Assembly (NCBI GenBank): GCA_016703895.1
Contig: JADJBE010000007.1
Span: forward strand, 135,729-199,728
Length of the DNA stretch: 64,000 bases
Source of the DNA: Pseudomonadota bacterium
GTDB lineage: Bacteria; Pseudomonadota; Gammaproteobacteria; Steroidobacterales; Steroidobacteraceae
Direction of reading: 5' to 3'
Shown here: positions 61,496 through 64,000 of the stretch, piece after piece
How the letters are laid out: each line of letters opens with the position of its first letter
Position numbering within the stretch: the first letter of the stretch is position 1
Notes under the pieces: model-generated
The model's database searches: none
Told to the model about the DNA's origin: nothing
The model's input: the letters and a program-made list of their open reading frames with translations, nothing else
Translations under genes and position numbers: made by a program

Positions 61496-62443
61496 TCATC
61501 GCGAAGAAGGGGCGGGCCTTCGGACTTTGATCTGGTCTCCCACTTCGATGACCATCAAATCCTCGCCTACCTCCAGCGGCCCTGAGTATGTCCTGCGGGT
61601 TGGGGGAACGAGGTCCTGCTCAAGCGCTGTCGGCATGCAGACGTGCGAATAGACTGCCAGTTTCGGCTTCGCGCGCGTAAACACTTCACCGGCCTGCTCA
61701 GGCGTCACGTGATAATCGATGATCTTCTTGGCACGCTCCGGGGGGACACCCGCTCGCTGAAGGGTTTCCGGAACGAACACCTCATGGACCAACACATCGA
61801 CTCCTTGCGCATGCCGGATAAGGTTCTCCGACAAGCGCGTGTCACCAGAGAGCACAATGGACCGCCCCGCGTAATCGATGCGGTAACCCAACGCCGGTTT
61901 AACGGGAGCATGATCCACTTCAAATGCTGTAACCTTCGCGCCGCGACGGTCATACACGACACCCTCGCCAATATCCTGTGCCCGGAGCAGGACGCCGTCA
62001 GGCGACGCGCCATCGTTCGCAATGCGAATGCGAATGTCGTACTCGTAGGCTTGCTCAAGGTGGGACATCATCTGCGCGGTGCCGCTCGGGCCCCAGACCG
62101 GAAGGGGCACGTTTCACCCAGGCACTATCAACCAACCCGTCAACCACAGGTCCGGAAACCCGACGACGTGGTCGGAGTGCAGGTGGGTCAGAAAGACGCC
62201 TTCCACATCCTGCCAACGCACGCCAAGTTGCACTAGGCGTTGCAGAGCGCCGCGACCTGCGTCAAACAGGAATTTCTGCTGCCCGGCCTCCACCAGCGTA
62301 CTCGGTCCGAAGCGGTTCATGACCGCCGGTGGACAGCCGGTGCCTAGCAAACTGATCGTGATCTTCGGATCTTCCGCCCCTGCCGGGCCAGCAGCTACGG
62401 CAAGCAGTAAGAGCGCAAGTAGTCGGAAAAGAGTGGTCGTCAT
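61496..62443 (-). pseudogene. Metallo-beta-lactamase-fold hydrolase with an in-frame TGA
   Basis: ATG 62443 with AAGGAA upstream. Signal peptide (LLALLLLAVAAGPAGAED), then ISLLGTGCPPAVMNRFGPST, metal motif FLTHLHSDHVVGFPDLW near 85-100. One TGA at 62114-62116 interrupts WLIVPG / NVPLPVWGPSG; the same frame continues with VDHAPVKPALGYR, SGDTRLSENLIRH, and final metal histidine in IIDYHVTPEQAGEV, to 61496. A CGA-to-TGA change would restore about 315 residues. Whether a product is made is unknown; the first half alone lacks half the metal site. Confidence 0.8.
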
Positions 62444-62483
62444 ATTCCTTCTTCTCAATTTGAGGCGGAGTTGCCGAGGTGCC

Positions 62484-62541
62484 GCCTAACGTCCGCGTTC
62501 AGCGGCGTGCGAAGCGTGTCCGCTGCAACGCGTTGTTAGGC
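62484..62541 (-). repeat. attC site
   Basis: 58 bp. GCCTAAC (62484-62490), arms CGCGTTCAGCGGC and GTCCGCTGCAACGCG, loop region GTGCGAAGC, GTTAGGC (62535-62541). Confidence 0.95.
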
Positions 62542-62565
62542 GTCGAAATTGCGGCGCCAGGAACA

Positions 62566-63255
62566 TCAAGCGGCCACGCCAAAGAGCGCCCCCACCCCGG
62601 CCGTCAATGCCATTGCCAAGGCACCCCAGAAAGTGACGCGTGAGGCGGCCGGTATCAGGGCTGCGCCGCCGGCACGCGCAGATAGCGAACCCAACAGTGC
62701 AAGAAACAAAAGCGAACTACCTGAGACGGCCCACATAAGTACGGTAACCGGAAACGAGACGACGACCAGTAGCGGGAGAGCTGCACCCACCGCAAATGTG
62801 CTGGCGGAGGCAAGTGAGGCCTGGATGGGCCGAGCTGCCAAGGTATCGGAGATGCCCAATTCATCGCGTGCATGTGCACCGAGCGCATCATGCTGCATCA
62901 ATTGGGTGGCGACGTTGGACGCAAGTGCCGCGTCCAGCCCGCGCTTGACGTAAATCGCCGTTAGCTCTGCGTGCTCGTGCTCCGGGTCAGCGGCGAGTTC
63001 TTTTCTTTCCCGGGCCAGATCGGCGCGCTCGGTATCAGCCTGTGAACTGACCGAGACATACTCGCCGGCAGCCATCGACATGGCGCCAGCGACGAGGCCG
63101 GCAACCCCAGCGACCAAGATGCCCTGAGAATTAGCCCCCGCTGCGGTAACCCCTAGGACGAGGCTCGCTGTGGAGACGATTCCGTCATTTGCGCCAAGAA
63201 CAGCTGCCCGAAGCCAGCCGGTACGGTGTGTTCTATGTCTTTCGGCATGTCTCAT
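62566..63255 (-). CDS. VIT1/CCC1-family iron/manganese transporter
   Basis: 229 residues from ATG 63255, which has AAGGAA upstream; the longer frame has no such site. Family motifs: WLRAAVLGANDGIVSTASLVLG near 13-34 (in part), GLVAGAMSMAAGEYVSVSSQ near 53-72, a cytoplasmic metal-binding helical loop (AADPEHEHAELTAIYVKRGLDA in part) with acidic residues, and three more helices. Expected to move Fe2+ or Mn2+ across the inner membrane. An unusual metabolic cassette. Confidence 0.88.
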   Translation of the reverse strand: MRHAERHRTHRTGWLRAAVLGANDGIVSTASLVLGVTAAGANSQGILVAGVAGLVAGAMSMAAGEYVSVSSQADTERADLARERKELAADPEHEHAELTAIYVKRGLDAALASNVATQLMQHDALGAHARDELGISDTLAARPIQASLASASTFAVGAALPLLVVVSFPVTVLMWAVSGSSLLFLALLGSLSARAGGAALIPAASRVTFWGALAMALTAGVGALFGVAA

Positions 63256-63290
63256 TCGGCCGTTCCTTGTAGCGGGATGTTGGTGACGAC

Positions 63291-63378
63291 GACTAACGCC
63301 GTCGATGAGCGCACCAGGCGCCGACAACGACTACGGGCGCTTTATGGTTCATGGTTGCGCTCCATCGACTTGTTAGAT
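63291..63378 (-). repeat. attC site
   Basis: 88 bp. GACTAAC (63291-63297, second base off-consensus), arms GTCGATGAGCGCACC and GGTTGCGCTCCATCGAC, GTTAGAT (63372-63378). Confidence 0.87.
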
Positions 63379-63382
63379 GTCA

Positions 63383-63658
63383 CTATCCAGACCGGCTGAG
63401 ACGATCCGCCATGCGTGTTTGCCAACCGGGACCCGTCGACTTCCAACGCTCAATCACATCCGCAGGAAGACGAATCGTGATCAGCTTCCGTGGGTTATCG
63501 GAAACGGGACGGCCCCCTTTCTTGACGACCGCACTCGCAAGCATTCTTGACGTGAGCTCCGGCAACTCTTCATATTCATTCTTTCGAATCACGTGAGCGT
63601 CGACGCGAGCCAGATCAGACTTTAATTTTTGGCGCGACACGCGCTTCTTCGCGAGCAT
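63383..63658 (-). CDS. brnA: BrnA-type antitoxin
   Basis: 91 residues. C-terminal ribbon-helix-helix-like part KLITIRLPADVIERWKSTGPG followed by WQTRMADRLSRSG matches BrnA. The N-terminus is lysine/arginine-rich. It overlaps the toxin gene by 44 bases, more than the usual few bases, so its start may be downstream of the annotated ATG. Confidence 0.85.
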   Translation of the reverse strand: MLAKKRVSRQKLKSDLARVDAHVIRKNEYEELPELTSRMLASAVVKKGGRPVSDNPRKLITIRLPADVIERWKSTGPGWQTRMADRLSRSG

Positions 63659-63890
63659 TGGCTTTCCTCATACTAAAAACGTGACGATCGGCACCCCGGG
63701 GCGTGTAGCCAATCACGACTATACGAGCCCCAAGATATCCGTAACAGATAATTCGGGTCTCGCCATAGTCTTTGCGTGTATCTTCCACTTCGAGCGTGAA
63801 GCCTGCAAAGACCAGATCGGCGTCCTTAAAATCTAGGCCACGCGATGCGAAAGTCTTCGCTCGCTTTGCCGGATCGTAAGTGAGCACCAC
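63615..63890 (-). CDS. brnT: BrnT-type ribonuclease toxin (DUF497)
   Basis: 91 residues. Signature YDPAKRAKTFASRGLDFKDA near 5-24 and a strand ETRIICYGYLGARIVVIGYTPR (in part) followed by HVFSMRKANAREEAR are those of BrnT/DUF497, a RelE-fold RNase. Only the toxin precedes the antitoxin, the usual brnTA order. Third toxin-antitoxin cassette in the window. The short region upstream (63891-63952) may hold its promoter. Confidence 0.87.
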   Translation of the reverse strand: MVLTYDPAKRAKTFASRGLDFKDADLVFAGFTLEVEDTRKDYGETRIICYGYLGARIVVIGYTPRGADRHVFSMRKANAREEARVAPKIKV

Positions 63891-63952
63891 AGGTTATTGT
63901 AACTACAATAACTTTAGGACGTCAAGTGATTTCGCGCACGTGTCAAAGCGGC

Positions 63953-64000
63953 ATCTAACGCTAGCGATCAGCGGACGCACGAAAACGTACGCTGCGCGCC
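63953..64000 (-). repeat. attC site, cut by the window end
   Basis: ATCTAAC (63953-63959) and arm GATCAGCGGACGCACG are those of the TTCAGCGG sub-family; the right half would lie beyond 64000. It shows that the array continues to the right. Confidence 0.8.

Larger units (their letters stand above)
48534..64000 (-). mobile_element. Integron gene-cassette array (distal part; integrase and attI not in window)
   Basis: About 15.5 kb of short, mostly minus-strand genes separated by attC-type palindromes, each starting RYYYAAC and ending GTTRRRY on the plus strand. The sites match the reverse complement of class 1 type attC (plus-strand arms GAATTAAGC and GCTTGAATGAATTGTTAGGC), so cassettes read right to left and the recombination platform should be to the right of base 64000. 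Fourteen sites are clear to fairly clear; several others are eroded. The array ends at the helicase gene stop. Mixed codon use, orphan genes and toxin-antitoxin cassettes suggest a chromosomal integron; a mobile one cannot be excluded without the integrase end. Confidence 0.9.

Noticed and set aside
62084..62143. TGA at 62114 as selenocysteine (selD is present in the window)
   Set aside because: Homologous position expects an ordinary residue such as Arg, no SECIS-like hairpin is evident just downstream, and no selA/selB is in the window.

Overview
This window looks like a GC-rich gammaproteobacterial chromosome. The conserved block lptD-surA-pdxA-rsmA-apaG-apaH, with amgK-murU divergent from lptD, is a gammaproteobacterial arrangement best known from pseudomonads and relatives. 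The genus cannot be named from the sequence alone; a Xanthomonadales/Steroidobacter-like lineage is a guess. The window has two parts: ordinary chromosome (1 to about 48.53 kb) and an integron gene-cassette array (about 48.53 to 64.0 kb, running off the right edge). I saw no rRNA, tRNA or CRISPR.

Chromosomal part. It opens with the end of moaE and a MoeB/ThiF-rhodanese fusion. A run of mostly minus-strand genes follows: a lipoprotein hydrolase, a methyltransferase, a DUF819 membrane protein, two Tat-signal aldo/keto reductases, a repeat-built lipoprotein, a decayed patatin phospholipase, selD, an acyl-CoA dehydrogenase, an ApgM-type mutase, an NMN adenylyltransferase-like gene and a TauE-type permease. 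Next are lipB-lipA, murU-amgK, and the outer-membrane and housekeeping block lptD to apaH. Genes for de novo NAD synthesis from tryptophan are split between a 3-hydroxyanthranilate dioxygenase at 18.3 kb and a formamidase-kynU-kmo operon at 29.8-33.2 kb. Then come folA, a 1015-residue surface protein, a SET-domain methyltransferase with a lysine-rich tail, thyA-lgt, an RlmI-like methyltransferase, a DUF255 protein, a DNA glycosylase, an FMN oxidase, a HIT protein, a YcbB-type L,D-transpeptidase and a DeaD/DbpA-type helicase.

Cassette array. From the helicase stop codon rightward the sequence changes character. Short minus-strand genes are separated by 58-96 bp imperfect palindromes that begin RYYYAAC and end GTTRRRY on the plus strand. 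These are attC sites in reverse orientation, so the integrase gene and attI should lie beyond the right edge, and the helicase end is the distal end of the array. Cassette contents include three toxin-antitoxin pairs (HigBA, DUF5615/DUF433, BrnTA), small membrane proteins, a DUF389 protein, an alpha/beta hydrolase, a VOC protein, a DUF1772 protein, an isochorismatase-like hydrolase, a metallo-beta-lactamase-fold hydrolase, a VIT1/CCC1 transporter, a GFA-type zinc protein and several unrecognised proteins. Decayed attC sites and broken genes are most frequent at the distal left end. One 2.5 kb stretch holds IS6-transposase and tyrosine-recombinase remnants next to a frameshifted amine oxidase.

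Broken genes elsewhere are a DUF4440-like lipoprotein (in-frame stop), the patatin gene (internal deletion) and the cassette-borne metallohydrolase (single TGA). An assembly with unpolished errors could also explain some of these lesions.
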